This document shows positions 16,650 through 25,954 of a stretch of 64,000 nt of DNA, piece after piece. Under the pieces are notes generated by a model. The model had not been told where the DNA came from. It did not search any database and saw nothing but the letters and a program-made list of their open reading frames with translations. Both the position numbers and the translations under genes were made by a program. The stretch comes from Caballeronia sp. SL2Y3 (lineage in GTDB: Bacteria > Pseudomonadota > Gammaproteobacteria > Burkholderiales > Burkholderiaceae). The stretch covers positions 558,001 through 622,000 of the forward strand of contig NZ_CP084263.1 of the NCBI RefSeq assembly GCF_022879575.1, given 5' to 3'. How positions within the stretch are numbered: the first letter of the stretch is position 1; each line of letters opens with the position of its first letter.

Positions 16650-18320
16650 TCAGCGGCGGCGTTGCTTCTCGAGCACGATGGTTTCGAAGAGTTCGTACTC
16701 GGCGGTCGGCGTCTTGTCCGCGCCCGGCGCGTGATAGTAGTTCATCGTGATCGACGTCTTTCCGCCGCGTTCGCCCGGATCGTGATCGAACACGGCGATG
16801 CCGTAGCCCGTGCCGGTATCGCGCTGTGCGGACCAGATGGCGTCCTCCACCGCGTCGGCGACAGGGCGCACGAAGGTGCCCGCCGTCTTGCCGGGCACCG
16901 GGCGATTCCGCCTGGTGAAGACCTGCGCTTGCGGATTGCCCGTGCCCGCATCGGTGCCGTACACGTCGAGCGGCGCGCTCGTGCCGCCGCCGCCGAGTAT
17001 CAGATGCACGGTGCCGTGCGTCGTGTCGATCGGATCGTTGGCGCGCTGCGTCGTGATCACCGGGCGCGGCTGCAATGTGTCGACGCGTTCGCCCGTCACG
17101 GCATCGCGGCCCGCGTGATGGTTGCAGCCGCGCACGGGATGGCTGCGCTCGTAGTCGTGATCGTGGCCGCACAAGACGAGATCGACGCCGTATCGGTCGA
17201 AAAGCGGCAGCCATGCTTCGCGAATGCCCTTGTCCGAGCCGTTGCCCGTCTTCGAAGAACTGAGCGCGTCCTGATGCATCTGCACGACGATCCAGTCGAT
17301 GTCGTCATCGTGCTTCGCCTCGCGCAAGGTCTTCTCCAGCCAGCGCGTTTGTTCGCCGCCGCTATAGCCGCGCACGTAGAACGACGTGCCCGCCTCGATC
17401 GCGGGATGGCCGGTGCTCGCCGCCGGGACTAGCGGCGACGGTCCCGCGACGAACGCGGCGGCGTCCTGATACACGACATCGTCGGCATCGAGCGAAATGA
17501 ACAGCACCGAACTCACCCGAAAGCTGTACCAGCGGCCGCCAAAGCGCGTGCCATTGTCGGGCAGCGTGTAGCGCGTGAGATAAGAATCGAAGCCCTGCGG
17601 GCCGTTATTGAACTCGATCTCATGGTTACCGGGACACGGCATCCATGGACGATTCGCGGCCGAGACTTGCGCGTTGTTGCCGAAGTCGCGCCACACGTCC
17701 GGCTGATGCGTCGGGTTTAGATTCGCGTAACAGAGGTCGCCGTTCAGCAGATGAAAGAGCGGCTGAAAGCGTTCGACGGCCTGCACGGCGAAGCGGCTTT
17801 GCGGCGATGACAGCACCCATCCCGTGTTGGGCGTCGCGAGATCTCCGTAACTCGTGAAGCGGAATTTGCAACGCCCGCGCGGCGCTGTGCGAAAGCTCGC
17901 GCAGAACGGCTGGGCCGCGTTGCTGTCGTTGTCGGCCGTGACTTCGTAGCGGTATGTCGTGTCCGGATGCAGACCGTCGAGCCGCGCGTGATATGTGCAG
18001 ACGATTTCGCCATTGAGACCGTCGGTATAGGTGCGCTGCACTGCGTGCATGAGCCTCGCATGACCTTCGTGCGTGGTGAGGCGAACGCGCGGCTTGACGG
18101 CCGGCGCAAGCGACGCCCAGCTCACGACCACTTCATGCGCGGGATCTTCGCCCCATGTCAGGTGGATTTGCTCGGGCGTGCCGTCGGGCGAGGCCGCCGC
18201 TGCGTTTGCCGCGCCGCTAAGGGCGTTCGCGGCTGTCGCGAGCCCCGAGGCGCCGGCGAGCTTAAGGAAACCACGGCGCGATGCAACGCGCCCGTTATCG
18301 TGCGAATCGTGTGTCGTCAT
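16650..18320 (-). CDS. Tat-exported purple acid phosphatase-like metallophosphoesterase
   Basis: A 556-aa protein with a twin-arginine signal (ASRRGFLKLAGASGLATAA), a fibronectin-like purple acid phosphatase N-domain to about residue 160, and a calcineurin-type catalytic domain. Metal-ligand motifs are all present: YGDLA, NGDLCY, PCPGNHE, QMHQ and GHDHDYER. Members release phosphate from organic phosphates in the periplasm or outside. It lies 24 bp after the phytase-like gene on the same strand, so it probably shares the Pho-box promoter at 19870. Confidence 0.92.
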   Translation of the reverse strand: MTTHDSHDNGRVASRRGFLKLAGASGLATAANALSGAANAAAASPDGTPEQIHLTWGEDPAHEVVVSWASLAPAVKPRVRLTTHEGHARLMHAVQRTYTDGLNGEIVCTYHARLDGLHPDTTYRYEVTADNDSNAAQPFCASFRTAPRGRCKFRFTSYGDLATPNTGWVLSSPQSRFAVQAVERFQPLFHLLNGDLCYANLNPTHQPDVWRDFGNNAQVSAANRPWMPCPGNHEIEFNNGPQGFDSYLTRYTLPDNGTRFGGRWYSFRVSSVLFISLDADDVVYQDAAAFVAGPSPLVPAASTGHPAIEAGTSFYVRGYSGGEQTRWLEKTLREAKHDDDIDWIVVQMHQDALSSSKTGNGSDKGIREAWLPLFDRYGVDLVLCGHDHDYERSHPVRGCNHHAGRDAVTGERVDTLQPRPVITTQRANDPIDTTHGTVHLILGGGGTSAPLDVYGTDAGTGNPQAQVFTRRNRPVPGKTAGTFVRPVADAVEDAIWSAQRDTGTGYGIAVFDHDPGERGGKTSITMNYYHAPGADKTPTAEYELFETIVLEKQRRR

Positions 18321-18344
18321 GGGAGGCTCGGTGTCGTGGGCGCG

Positions 18345-19811
18345 TCAGTGGCCGTGATGGTGGTCGTCGTGATCTTCGCGGTCGATCCGGCAGAACGCCT
18401 CGCCGTGATGCGGCAGGCGCTGCGCTTCGTAACCCGGAAGATCGGATGCATCCACCGCGAAGACGAAGAAGCGGTTCGGATTGTCGATGCCGTTCGGATG
18501 GTGCGTATCCGTCACCGTGCCGATGAAGTCGTTGTCGTTCGCGATGAAAAGCGTGTGCTTGAGCGCGCCGTTTATGCGCACGTCCGGGCCGAACGCGAGG
18601 CTTTCCAGCTTCGCGGGGATGTCGGTGGCCGCGAAGCCTTGCGCGGACAGCGCCGCGACCCCATCCAGAAAGAGCGTCTTGTTCAGCGCGAACGGCGCGA
18701 GTCCTGCGGCACCGCTCGCCTGGCTCACATCCTGCGCGCCCGCGAGATCGACCTTGTACACGCGCTTGAAAACCGCGGCGGAGTCGTCACCCAGACCTTT
18801 GCCGTCGCGTTCATCGAGCAGCAACTCGTGATCGTTGATGGCGACGATATCGCTGATCGTCGGATAGTTCGGCTTCGCGGTCGTGCCGATGTTGCTGAGC
18901 GGATAAGCGAACTGAGCCGTCTTGCCCGTGCGCAAGTCGATGCGCAGGATGCGCGTATAGCCGCCGCTCGTGCCGCCGTCTTGCAGCAGCGGGCTTTGCA
19001 TTGCGCCGAAAAGCGTTTCGCCGTCGGGCGAAATGGCAAGGCCCTCCATGCCCTTGTTCGCGACGCGCCCCGACGTGTTCTTGCTGATCTCGTCGCTGCC
19101 GACGGGCGAAAGCGTCGTGACCGCGAACGATGCCGGCACGCGCACGACCGCCGTGCGCTCGCCGGTGCGGCGATCGAAGCGATAGATGTATGGGCCGTAC
19201 TCGTCGGAGATGAAGACGCTCGCGCCATCGCGCGATACGCGGATGCTTTCGGGATCGAAACGCGCATCGAGCGGATACGTGGACGGCTGCGTCGGCGCGA
19301 AGTTGTCGGAGCGGCCGGTGAAGTAATGCGTATGGTTCGTCGCGTTAAGCGCGGGTGCGCCGTTGCCGACGCCAGCGGCTGCGCCATCGCCGTACACGAG
19401 CGCATCGCGCGTATGAAGCAAGGTCGTATCGAGCAGACGGGGCGTGAGCGTGTAGGGCAGCGTGCCGTTCTTGCCGGACGGTTCGAGCTTCAGACTCAAG
19501 GTCTGGAAGCGATTGATGTACGAAGCGGTATCGTCGAGCGCCTTGTTATACGAGATCGCGTTCGGGCCGCGATCGGGCACGGCGAGAAACGTATCGCAGC
19601 CCGCATACGCGAGCCCCGAGCCGAGTCCGCCTAGCAGATTGCCCGGCGCGCCGTTTTCGAGCGGCGCGGCGGTCTGCTGCGAGCGGTCCACGCTGTTGCC
19701 GCTCAATTGGCCGATGGCGATGAGATCGACGCTCGCCCACGCCGATGAACATGCCGCGCACAGCGCGAGGGTCAACGTCACATGACGCGCAACAGCGGGG
19801 GCTCGAAGCAT
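18345..19811 (-). CDS. Phytase-like esterase, exported
   Basis: Start set at ATG 19811 with AAGGAG 6 nt upstream; an in-frame ATG 15 bp earlier lacks an SD. The 488-aa product has a signal peptide ending SSAWA and the 'esterase-like activity of phytase' fold (PF13449), with 'AVPDRGPNAISYNKAL' near the start and 'FISDEYGPYIYRFDRRTGE', 'KGMEGLAISPDGETLFGAMQ' in the beta-propeller. The C-terminus DREDHDDHHHGH is His/Asp-rich and may bind metal. A Pho box upstream supports induction by phosphate starvation. First gene of a two-gene operon with the acid phosphatase. Confidence 0.88.
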   Translation of the reverse strand: MLRAPAVARHVTLTLALCAACSSAWASVDLIAIGQLSGNSVDRSQQTAAPLENGAPGNLLGGLGSGLAYAGCDTFLAVPDRGPNAISYNKALDDTASYINRFQTLSLKLEPSGKNGTLPYTLTPRLLDTTLLHTRDALVYGDGAAAGVGNGAPALNATNHTHYFTGRSDNFAPTQPSTYPLDARFDPESIRVSRDGASVFISDEYGPYIYRFDRRTGERTAVVRVPASFAVTTLSPVGSDEISKNTSGRVANKGMEGLAISPDGETLFGAMQSPLLQDGGTSGGYTRILRIDLRTGKTAQFAYPLSNIGTTAKPNYPTISDIVAINDHELLLDERDGKGLGDDSAAVFKRVYKVDLAGAQDVSQASGAAGLAPFALNKTLFLDGVAALSAQGFAATDIPAKLESLAFGPDVRINGALKHTLFIANDNDFIGTVTDTHHPNGIDNPNRFFVFAVDASDLPGYEAQRLPHHGEAFCRIDREDHDDHHHGH

Positions 19812-19852
19812 CGATGTCTCCTTCATCCGGCATGCGAAGTGATTGGACTCGC

Positions 19853-19887
19853 ATTATTGCGGGATTGAAGTGACGTTTGTATGACTC
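19853..19887 (-). promoter_or_regulatory. Pho box and -10 of the phytase/acid phosphatase operon
   Basis: On the minus strand GAGTCATACAAACGTCAC (19887-19870) has two GTCA repeats exactly 11 bp apart, the PhoB-binding layout CTGTCATA-N3-CTGTCAC with both core repeats intact. An AATAAT -10 candidate (19858-19853) follows after 11 bp, the spacing usual where PhoB replaces the -35 element. It is about 60 bp upstream of the phytase start. Confidence 0.75.
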
Positions 19888-19924
19888 ATGCAATGAACGG
19901 CTCGTCATACCGAAGCCGGCGCCC

Positions 19925-21217
19925 TCAGCGTACCGGCATGCGCCATTGATTCACGCGGACCCATACGTATCGCGCGATCAATCTGAACGGCGGATTGGCG
20001 AACAGCACGAGCGCGCCGAGCGCGAGGCACCCGCAGACGAGAAACGTGCCGCGATAGCCGATGGCTGCGACGAGCGCGCCCGATAACACGCCGGAAAGAA
20101 TGGAGCCGACGCGCGATGCGTTGAAGAATAGCGCTGTCGCCGCGCCGGGATTGCGCGGCATCAGGTCCTGTACGTAAGTCATGCCGAGGCACGAGGTCAC
20201 CGCGACGACGAACGCGTTGAACGCCTGCATCGGAATGAGAAACTGAATGGATCGGGAGGACGCGACCGCCACGAAGTACACGATATGCACGGCCGCACAT
20301 GCCGCGAGCCAGCGTTGCTTGTCGAGATTCGAGCCGCGCGCGCCGAGCGCGAGCATCATCGGAATCTCGAGGAACGCGCCGAGCCCGAGCATGATCGACA
20401 CTTCGATCTGCGTGCCGCGCAGTCCCTGCACGACATAGAGCGGCAGCACGATCATCGTCGCGTTGGCCGCAAGACCGATGAGCGTCAAGGCAATGGTCGC
20501 ACGCCAGATCTGCGCGCGGCTCGCGGGCACGTGCTTCGCCGCATCATGCGGTTCGTCGTGCTCGGTCATCGTCGTGACTTCGAGCAATGAGGCAGGATCG
20601 CCCGCATAGTGCGCGTGCGGCGCAGCGGGCTTCTCCTTGTCCTTGATGCGCCATGCGATCGCGCCGCACGCCGCGAACGATGCCGCCGCGAACAGAAAGA
20701 GGCCGTGAAAGCCCGCAGTGGCCAGCACCAGCGCGCCGACGGACGGACCGAAGACCCACGCCATAGAGAGCACCGTGCGCAGCGTGGCGAGCGCGAAGGA
20801 ACGCTCGGCGTCATCGGTGACGGGCAACGCCGCGCGCCCGAACGAGAACACGAGCGTCATCGCGGCGCTGCCGACGCCGAGAAACACGATGCCCACCGTC
20901 ACGAGCGACGCATAGCTGCGCAGCACGCACAACAGCACGAAGCCGAGTGCCGACGCGGCCAATGCGCCCATCAGCAACACGCGATGATGACCGTGCTTAT
21001 CCGACCACTTGCCCGCGAAGGCGCTCGCGAGCACGCCGCTTGCCGCAATGAGCGTCATGAAGAGCCCGAGTTGCAGCGGCGTCATGTCCGCCTCCTGCAC
21101 GCCGAAGAGCGACAGAAACGGCGCGGTGAATGACATGGCGACGCCGAGCATCAGCGTGACGCCGGCAAGCGGCATGAAAGAATGCAGGCGCGCAAGACGA
21201 AAAAAGCGAGCGTCCAT
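19925..21217 (-). CDS. MFS transporter, sugar-efflux (SetA/B) type
   Basis: A 430-aa, 12-TM major facilitator. ATG 21217 is used; a TTG one codon earlier has a slightly better SD spacing. 'AGKWSDKHGHHRVLLMGAL' matches the loop 2-3 motif. The long central loop is His/Ala-rich ('HDEPHDAAKHVPASR'). The second half resembles the Set family, which exports or exchanges sugars. It sits directly after the fuconate SDR and dehydratase genes on the same strand, so it may handle a pathway sugar, but a 110-bp gap and lack of mutants leave this open. Confidence 0.75.
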   Translation of the reverse strand: MDARFFRLARLHSFMPLAGVTLMLGVAMSFTAPFLSLFGVQEADMTPLQLGLFMTLIAASGVLASAFAGKWSDKHGHHRVLLMGALAASALGFVLLCVLRSYASLVTVGIVFLGVGSAAMTLVFSFGRAALPVTDDAERSFALATLRTVLSMAWVFGPSVGALVLATAGFHGLFLFAAASFAACGAIAWRIKDKEKPAAPHAHYAGDPASLLEVTTMTEHDEPHDAAKHVPASRAQIWRATIALTLIGLAANATMIVLPLYVVQGLRGTQIEVSIMLGLGAFLEIPMMLALGARGSNLDKQRWLAACAAVHIVYFVAVASSRSIQFLIPMQAFNAFVVAVTSCLGMTYVQDLMPRNPGAATALFFNASRVGSILSGVLSGALVAAIGYRGTFLVCGCLALGALVLFANPPFRLIARYVWVRVNQWRMPVR

Positions 21218-21329
21218 CAACGGGGAAATCCTTCGGAAAATGCAGGCGCGAAAATGCGTGCGCGTAACAGTAGCGCAATCGACATTCCGCGCGTAAAAGA
21301 GTGAGCGATTCTAGTTGGAGGAGAAGGGA

Positions 21330-22112
21330 TCACGCCTGCGGCGGCTGTCCGTTGGATGCGCTCAGGCCGCCGTCCACGGGAAGATTCACGCCCGTCACGA
21401 AGCGCGCATCGTCGCTCGCGAGAAACGCGATGACGGCGGCGATGTCGTCCGGTTGCGCGGCGCGGCCGAGCGGAATGCGCTCGCGGAACTTGGCCATGAG
21501 TTGTTCGTCGCCGAGCATGTCTTCGGTCAGTTCCGAGGCGGTCAGGCTCGGGCAGACCGCGTTCACGCGCACGCCGTCGCGGCCATGATCCATTGCGAGC
21601 GCGCGCGTGAAGTTCGTCACGGCGCCTTTCGCCGCGTTGTAGAAGCTCATGCCCCAGTCGCCGCCGAGGCCCGACACCGACGATACGTTGACGATCGAGC
21701 CTTTCGCCTGAATCAGATGGCGAATGGCGGCGCGGCTGCAATAGAAGACGCCGTCGAGATCGGTCGACATGATCGCGCGCCAGTCGTCGAGCGATGCCTC
21801 GTCGATGCGGCCCGTCGGCGCGACGCCCGCATTGTTCACGAGCACGTCGATGCGCCCGAAGCGCGCGATGGTGGCGTCGATCAGCTGCTGCGCGTCTTCG
21901 AAGCGCGAGACATCGCACGCGTGGACGAGCGTGCGCGAGGCATCGAGATCGCGCGCCACGCGTTCAAGCTTCTCCCGCGTGCGGCCGGCGAGCACCACGT
22001 ATGCGCCCTCGGCCGCGAACCGGCGCACGGCGCCTTCGCCGATGCCGGAGCCCGCGCCTGTCACGATGACGACTTTCGAAGCGAAGCGGGAGGACTGTGT
22101 GGAAGCGTTCAT
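21330..22112 (-). CDS. SDR oxidoreductase, probable 2-keto-3-deoxy-L-fuconate dehydrogenase
   Basis: A 260-aa classical SDR: cofactor motif TGAGSGIG (residues 19-26), NNAG, catalytic Ser in 'VSSVSGLGGDWGMS' and Tyr/Lys in YNAAK. It follows L-fuconate dehydratase by 58 bp on the same strand. In the non-phosphorylative fucose route the dehydratase product 2-keto-3-deoxy-L-fuconate is oxidised at C4 by an SDR, which fits this enzyme. The specific substrate is inferred from context only; SDR assignment is firm. Confidence 0.85.
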   Translation of the reverse strand: MNASTQSSRFASKVVIVTGAGSGIGEGAVRRFAAEGAYVVLAGRTREKLERVARDLDASRTLVHACDVSRFEDAQQLIDATIARFGRIDVLVNNAGVAPTGRIDEASLDDWRAIMSTDLDGVFYCSRAAIRHLIQAKGSIVNVSSVSGLGGDWGMSFYNAAKGAVTNFTRALAMDHGRDGVRVNAVCPSLTASELTEDMLGDEQLMAKFRERIPLGRAAQPDDIAAVIAFLASDDARFVTGVNLPVDGGLSASNGQPPQA

Positions 22113-22170
22113 GGTGATGGTTCCTCGTTAAACGAATCACCCGAACGCGCAGATTTCATTCCAGCGTCAG

Positions 22171-23472
22171 TCACTTCACGCGCCACGCTTCTCCGTCCGG
22201 AAAGTGATGTTTGTCGAGCGATGCCGCGTGCATTTCGATGCTGTAGCCCGGCCGCTGCGGCGGCATATAACGGCCATGGCGGATCACCACCGGATCGATG
22301 AAATGCTCGTGCAGGTGATCCACATATTCGAGCACGCGATTCTCGAGCGATGCCGACACGCAGATGTAGTCGAACAGCGAAATATGCTGCACGTACTCGC
22401 ACAAACCGACGCCGCCTGCATGCGGACACACCGGCACGCCGAACTTCGCCGCCATCAACAGCACGACGATCACTTCATTGAGACCACCGAGACGGCAACT
22501 GTCGATCTGACAGAAGTCGATCGCCTCTGCTTGCAGCAACTGCTTGAACATGACGCGGTTCTGGCAATGCTCGCCCGTCGCCACGCCGATGGAACCGAGC
22601 CTGCGCCGAATGGCCGCGTGCCCGAGTATGTCGTCGGGGCTCGTCGGTTCCTCGATCCACCACGGGTCGAATTCGGCGAGACGCCGCATGTTCGCGACGG
22701 CTTCATCGACTTCCCATACCTGATTCGCGTCCATCATCAGCTTCGCGTCCGCGCCGATTTCTTCGCGCAGAATGCGGGCGCGGCGCACGTCTTCTTCGAG
22801 ATTGCCGCCCACTTTCTGCTTGAAGTGCGTCCACCCTTGGGCGACGCCTTCGCGGGCCAGGCGGCGGATCTTGTCGTCGTCATAGCCGAGCCATCCTGCC
22901 GATGTCGTATAGGCCGGGTAGCCCTGCGCGAGCATCTCCTTCTCGCGCTCGCCGCGCGTGCCGGCGTGGCGGCGCAGCAGCGCAATGGCTTCGTGAGGCG
23001 TGATCGCATCGGTCACGTAACGGAAGTCGAGACAACGCACGAGTTCTTCGGGCGTCATGTCGACGAGCAGCTTCCACACCGGCTTGCCTTCGGCCTTCGC
23101 CCACAGGTCCCATACCGCATTGACGACGGCCGCCGTCGCGAGGTGAATCGCGCCCTTGTCCGGACCGATCCAGCGCAATTGACTGTCGGAGGTGATCTCG
23201 CGCCAGAACGCGCCCATGTTCGCCGCGATGTCTTCGAGCTTCTTGCCGACGACGAGATGACTCAGAGCTTCGACGGCGGCCACGCAGATTTCGTTGCCGC
23301 GTCCGATGGTGAACGTGAGTCCGTGTCCGCTGATTCCGGCGGATGAATCTGTTTCGAGCGTGACGTACGTGGCGGAATAGTCGGGCGCGGCGTTCATTGC
23401 ATCTGAACCGTCGAGCGAACGCGAAGTGGGAAAGCGGATGTCCCGAACGGACAGCTTGGTGATCGTTGTCAT
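22171..23472 (-). CDS. fucD: L-fuconate dehydratase
   Basis: A 433-aa enolase-superfamily protein with GGAGG 7 nt before the ATG. Acid-base Lys pair in 'WTHFKQKVGGNLEEDV', metal ligands in LMMDANQVW, 'WWIEEPTSPDD' and 'GVATGEHCQNR', and the catalytic His in CPHAGGVGLCEYVQH. The 'FCQIDSCRLGGLNE' and 'HLHEHFIDPVVI' segments are specific to the fuconate dehydratase/ENOSF1 group. It converts L-fuconate to 2-keto-3-deoxy-L-fuconate. Divergently transcribed from the GntR regulator, which likely controls it. Confidence 0.9.
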   Translation of the reverse strand: MTTITKLSVRDIRFPTSRSLDGSDAMNAAPDYSATYVTLETDSSAGISGHGLTFTIGRGNEICVAAVEALSHLVVGKKLEDIAANMGAFWREITSDSQLRWIGPDKGAIHLATAAVVNAVWDLWAKAEGKPVWKLLVDMTPEELVRCLDFRYVTDAITPHEAIALLRRHAGTRGEREKEMLAQGYPAYTTSAGWLGYDDDKIRRLAREGVAQGWTHFKQKVGGNLEEDVRRARILREEIGADAKLMMDANQVWEVDEAVANMRRLAEFDPWWIEEPTSPDDILGHAAIRRRLGSIGVATGEHCQNRVMFKQLLQAEAIDFCQIDSCRLGGLNEVIVVLLMAAKFGVPVCPHAGGVGLCEYVQHISLFDYICVSASLENRVLEYVDHLHEHFIDPVVIRHGRYMPPQRPGYSIEMHAASLDKHHFPDGEAWRVK

Positions 23473-23587
23473 GGGTATGCCTCCGGGGCAATGTGCGATC
23501 GACTACGGTCTGCGGGAAAACACTGATGAGCTTCGACGCAGCAAGGCGATGCAGGCAGCTTTGCGAGTCTTTAAGCGTTTGCACGCG

Positions 23588-23621
23588 TTGACAACGTCGA
23601 ATCTGCTTTCTAGCATGCTAG
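23588..23621 (+). promoter_or_regulatory. Promoter with palindromic operator, fucD/GntR divergent region
   Basis: TTGACA (23588-23593), a 17-bp spacer, and TAGCAT (23611-23616) form a good sigma-70 promoter for the GntR gene. A perfect 12-bp palindrome CTAGCATGCTAG (23610-23621) sits on the -10, where a bound repressor would block RNA polymerase. FadR-type GntR proteins commonly bind short palindromes of this kind and regulate themselves. Confidence 0.65.
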
Positions 23622-23647
23622 CATCTTCAACGGAAATCAAGCGCGCC

Positions 23648-24373
23648 GTGAGCCCTTCATCCGATGCGGTCATCGTGAGTAGTCCGTATGATGCGCTGCA
23701 CAAGATTGCCGCCGGCCAGCGCGGCAGTCTGACCGGCGCGGTGGAAGAGGCATTGCGGGAAGCCATCGTCACGCTGGCGCTCGAACCGGGAATGATGATA
23801 GACAAGATAGCGGTTTGCGAGCGCATGGGCGTCTCGCGTTTTCCCGTATCGGCTGCGCTCGCGAGGCTGGAGCACGCCGGTCTCGTCGAAGTCTTGCCGC
23901 AGCGCGGCACGCGCGTGAAACCCATCGCGCTACGGGATATCCGTCAGCATCTGTTCATTCGCAGCGCGCTCGAAGTGGAAACCGTGCGCGGCGTCGCTGC
24001 AATGCATGACCCCGCCATACTCGAGGCGCTCGACACCAACCTCGCGCAACAACGCGAAGCCATGGCGAACGGCGCGCGCCTCGCGTTTCATGCACTCGAT
24101 CTGGCGTTTCACGAGATTCTGCTCGATGCCATTGCACTGCCACGCGTGAAGGAGATCGTCGCGGTGTCGCGCAACGCGCTCGACCGCGCGCGGCAGTTGC
24201 TCGCGAGCCCCGAGCGCCTCGTACATACGCTCGACGAACACGAACGCATCTTCGACGCGCTCAAGAAAGGCAAGGCCGATGCCGCCGCTAAAGCGATGCA
24301 CGACCATCTGGATCAGGTCGTCGCCGAATTGCACCGCTCGGCGAAGGACAGACCGGACCTCTTCGAGCCATGA
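23648..24373 (+). CDS. GntR-family (FadR subgroup) transcriptional regulator
   Basis: Start moved to GTG 23648. The first in-frame ATG (23615) lies inside the -10 hexamer and operator, so it cannot be in the transcript from that promoter. The 241-aa product has the winged helix ('VCERMGVSRFPVSAALARLEHAGLVEV', 'QRGTRVKPI') and an FCD effector domain with metal/ligand His residues ('FHALDLAFHEILLDA', 'DEHERIFDAL', 'MHDHLDQV'). It most likely senses a fuconate-pathway acid and controls the divergent fucD and the downstream ABC genes. Confidence 0.85.
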   Translation: MSPSSDAVIVSSPYDALHKIAAGQRGSLTGAVEEALREAIVTLALEPGMMIDKIAVCERMGVSRFPVSAALARLEHAGLVEVLPQRGTRVKPIALRDIRQHLFIRSALEVETVRGVAAMHDPAILEALDTNLAQQREAMANGARLAFHALDLAFHEILLDAIALPRVKEIVAVSRNALDRARQLLASPERLVHTLDEHERIFDALKKGKADAAAKAMHDHLDQVVAELHRSAKDRPDLFEP

Positions 24374-24425
24374 CCCGCCTGCCGGCTTCGCGGTCGCACT
24401 CTGAACGCTCATTCAAGACGACTCC

Positions 24426-25937
24426 ATGACCCCGCTCATTTCCGTCAGCAATCTCAGCAAGCGTTTTCCCGGTGTACGCGCGCTGCATGAAGTGCAGTTC
24501 GAACTCATGCCGGGCGAGGTCCACGCGCTCATGGGCGAAAACGGCGCAGGCAAGTCCACGCTCATGAAGATTCTCGCGGGCGTCTATAACCGCGATTCGG
24601 GCGAGATGCTCGTCGATGGAAAGCCCGTCGAGTTCACGAGTCCGCGCGAGGCACAGGCGCTCGGCATCGGCATCATTCATCAGGAACTGCATCTGATGAA
24701 CCATCTGACGGTGGCGCAAAACATCTTCATCGGGCGCGAGCCGCGCAAGTTGATGGGCCTGCTGCTCGACGAAGACAGGCTCAATGCGCAAGCCCGCGAG
24801 ATACTCGAACGCATGCATGTGAAGCTCGATCCGCGCGCGGTGGTCGACACGCTGACCGTCGCGAGTCAGCAGATGGTGGAGATCGCGAAGGCGTTGTCGT
24901 TCGAATCGCGCGTGCTCATCATGGACGAGCCCACGTCCGCGCTCAACGATGCCGAGATCGCCGAGCTGTTCCGCATCATTCGTCAGTTGAAGGAGCGCGG
25001 CGTCGGCATCGTCTACATCTCGCACAAGATGGACGAGCTCAAGCAGATTGCGGATCGCGTCACGGTGTTGCGCGACGGCGAATACGTCGCCACCGTCAGC
25101 GCGCGCGATACGAGCGTCGAAAGCATCATCGGCATGATGGTCGGCAGAACGTTGACCGACCTGACCTCGTTCCTCGGCGGCGCGCATCAAGGCGAAGTCG
25201 CGCTCGAAGTGAAGCATCTGAACGCCGGGCCGCTCGTGCGAGACGTGAGCTTCACGCTGCGCAAGGGCGAAATACTCGGCTTCGCGGGACTCATGGGCGC
25301 GGGCCGCACGGAAGTGGCGCGCGCGGTGTTCGGCGCTGATCCGGTGGATTCCGGCGAGATCATCGTGAAAGGCGCGAAGGCGACCATCAAGAAGCCGAGC
25401 GACGCGGTGGCGCGCGGCATCGGCTATCTGTCCGAAGACCGCAAGCGGTTCGGCCTCGCGACGGGCATGGACGTGGAATCGAACATCGTCATGTCCAATC
25501 TCGGCAAGTTTCTTTCGGGGCGCGTGTTTCTGCGGCGCTCGAAGATCCGCAAGACGGCAACGCATTTCATCAAGCTGCTCGGCATTCGCACGCCTTCCGC
25601 GACGCAGCCCGTGCGGCTTCTATCCGGCGGCAATCAACAGAAGATCGTCATTGCGAAGTGGCTCGAACGCGACTGCGACGTGCTCTTCTTCGACGAGCCC
25701 ACGCGCGGCATCGACGTCGGCGCGAAGAGCGAGATCTATCGCTTGCTGCGCTCGCTCGCCGAACAGGGCAAGGCCATCGTCATGATCTCGTCCGAACTGC
25801 CCGAGGTCCTGCGCATGAGTGATCGCATCGTCGTGATGTGCGAAGGGCGCATCACGGGAGAACTTTCCGCAAGTGAAGCGACGCAAGAACGCATCATGCA
25901 GCTTGCGACGCAACGCCCGACTCTACAAGCGGCATGA
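24426..25937 (+). CDS. Sugar ABC transporter ATP-binding protein (RbsA/AraG type)
   Basis: A 503-aa protein with two ABC domains. Domain 1 has Walker [10 protein letters not shown], Walker B '[14 protein letters not shown]'. Domain 2 has the degenerate Walker A 'GLMGAGRTE', the signature LSGGNQQK and Walker B '[14 protein letters not shown]', the normal pattern in CUT2 importers. It energises uptake of a monosaccharide through the permease encoded next (overlap/coupling at ATGA). Context with fucD suggests L-fucose or a related sugar; family alone does not say. Confidence 0.92.
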   Translation: MTPLISVSNLSKRFPGVRALHEVQFELMPGEVHALMGENGAGKSTLMKILAGVYNRDSGEMLVDGKPVEFTSPREAQALGIGIIHQELHLMNHLTVAQNIFIGREPRKLMGLLLDEDRLNAQAREILERMHVKLDPRAVVDTLTVASQQMVEIAKALSFESRVLIMDEPTSALNDAEIAELFRIIRQLKERGVGIVYISHKMDELKQIADRVTVLRDGEYVATVSARDTSVESIIGMMVGRTLTDLTSFLGGAHQGEVALEVKHLNAGPLVRDVSFTLRKGEILGFAGLMGAGRTEVARAVFGADPVDSGEIIVKGAKATIKKPSDAVARGIGYLSEDRKRFGLATGMDVESNIVMSNLGKFLSGRVFLRRSKIRKTATHFIKLLGIRTPSATQPVRLLSGGNQQKIVIAKWLERDCDVLFFDEPTRGIDVGAKSEIYRLLRSLAEQGKAIVMISSELPEVLRMSDRIVVMCEGRITGELSASEATQERIMQLATQRPTLQAA

Positions 25938-25954
25938 GCCGCCAAGGACTTAAG

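Noticed and set aside
23426..23647. Longer N-terminus of the GntR regulator
   Set aside because: The extra region contains the promoter -35/-10 and operator and overlaps the fucD start; not typical FadR sequence.
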